NCBI RefSeq assembly: GCF_003815715.1
Contig: NZ_CP033922.1
Coordinates: 1,116,001 to 1,180,000, forward strand
Source of the DNA: Chryseobacterium sp. G0162
Lineage (GTDB): Bacteria; Bacteroidota; Bacteroidia; Flavobacteriales; Weeksellaceae
Direction: 5' to 3'
DNA length: 64,000 nt
Shown here: one piece after another, positions 63,958 through 64,000 of the stretch
Position numbering within the stretch: position 1 is the first letter of the stretch
Layout: the number at the start of each line of letters is the position of its first letter
The notes under the pieces: generated by a model
The model's input: only the letters and a program-made list of their open reading frames with translations
Told to the model about the DNA's origin: nothing
The model's database searches: none
Position numbers and translations under genes: made by a program

Positions 63958-64000
63958 GTAATTTTATATCAACTTGATTATCTCGCTTTCGATCGTTTTA

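Overview
The window looks like most of a conjugative, multi-metal-resistance plasmid from a Bacteroidota host, probably a flavobacterium of the Chryseobacterium/Elizabethkingia type (inference). The basis is low G+C DNA, a TTTG-N19-TAnnTTTG promoter at one gene, transfer proteins of the Bacteroidetes TraE-TraN families, a Rep_3-like initiator with iterons, a PRTRC cassette and Chryseobacterium-style surface proteins. I see no tRNA, rRNA, CRISPR array or intact transposase. Both window ends are cut arbitrarily.

268-28778 (all minus strand) is the transfer region, read right to left: two surface proteins, a lipoprotein, mobilisation protein, MOBP-like relaxase, ParA/TraA ATPase, TraE, TraF, the VirB4-type ATPase TraG (with a J domain inserted in the ATPase), three related TraI-like secreted proteins and a fourth with a similar tail, TraJ-K-L-M-N, coupling protein, M23 peptidase, accessory proteins, and a 1738-residue methylase-helicase with a degenerate Toprim-like N-terminus.

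29226-54936 is metal-resistance cargo. On the minus strand is a Zn/Cd/Co efflux unit (DUF6660-like protein, CzcA fused to a CzcC-like outer-membrane factor, CzcB adaptor, Zn/Cd P-type ATPase). On the plus strand are two diverged ars operons (arsR, DUF6428-like gene, arsenate-reductase-like gene, acr3; the first also has an arsN-like acetyltransferase). Each carries two copies of a 16-bp palindromic operator candidate. A long copper module follows (AraC regulator with an HMA-like domain, CopA ATPase, frameshifted copper chaperone, DUF3347 and DUF305 proteins, haem-binding protein, CopA-CopB fusion), then a glyoxalase-fold gene and a mercury uptake operon (ArsR-type regulator, MerTP fusion, GDCC protein) with no merA in the window.

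55319-64000 (all minus strand) is replication and maintenance: PRTRC ThiF, B, F, C and E, small accessory genes (two apparently broken), SSB, a Toprim protein, an origin with seven iterons and DnaA boxes, and the initiator gene. The PRTRC genes look like an E1/E2/ubiquitin-like set: ThiF is E1-like, B carries an E2-like Cys motif, and C ends in glycine. No JAB peptidase or ParB-related partner is visible.
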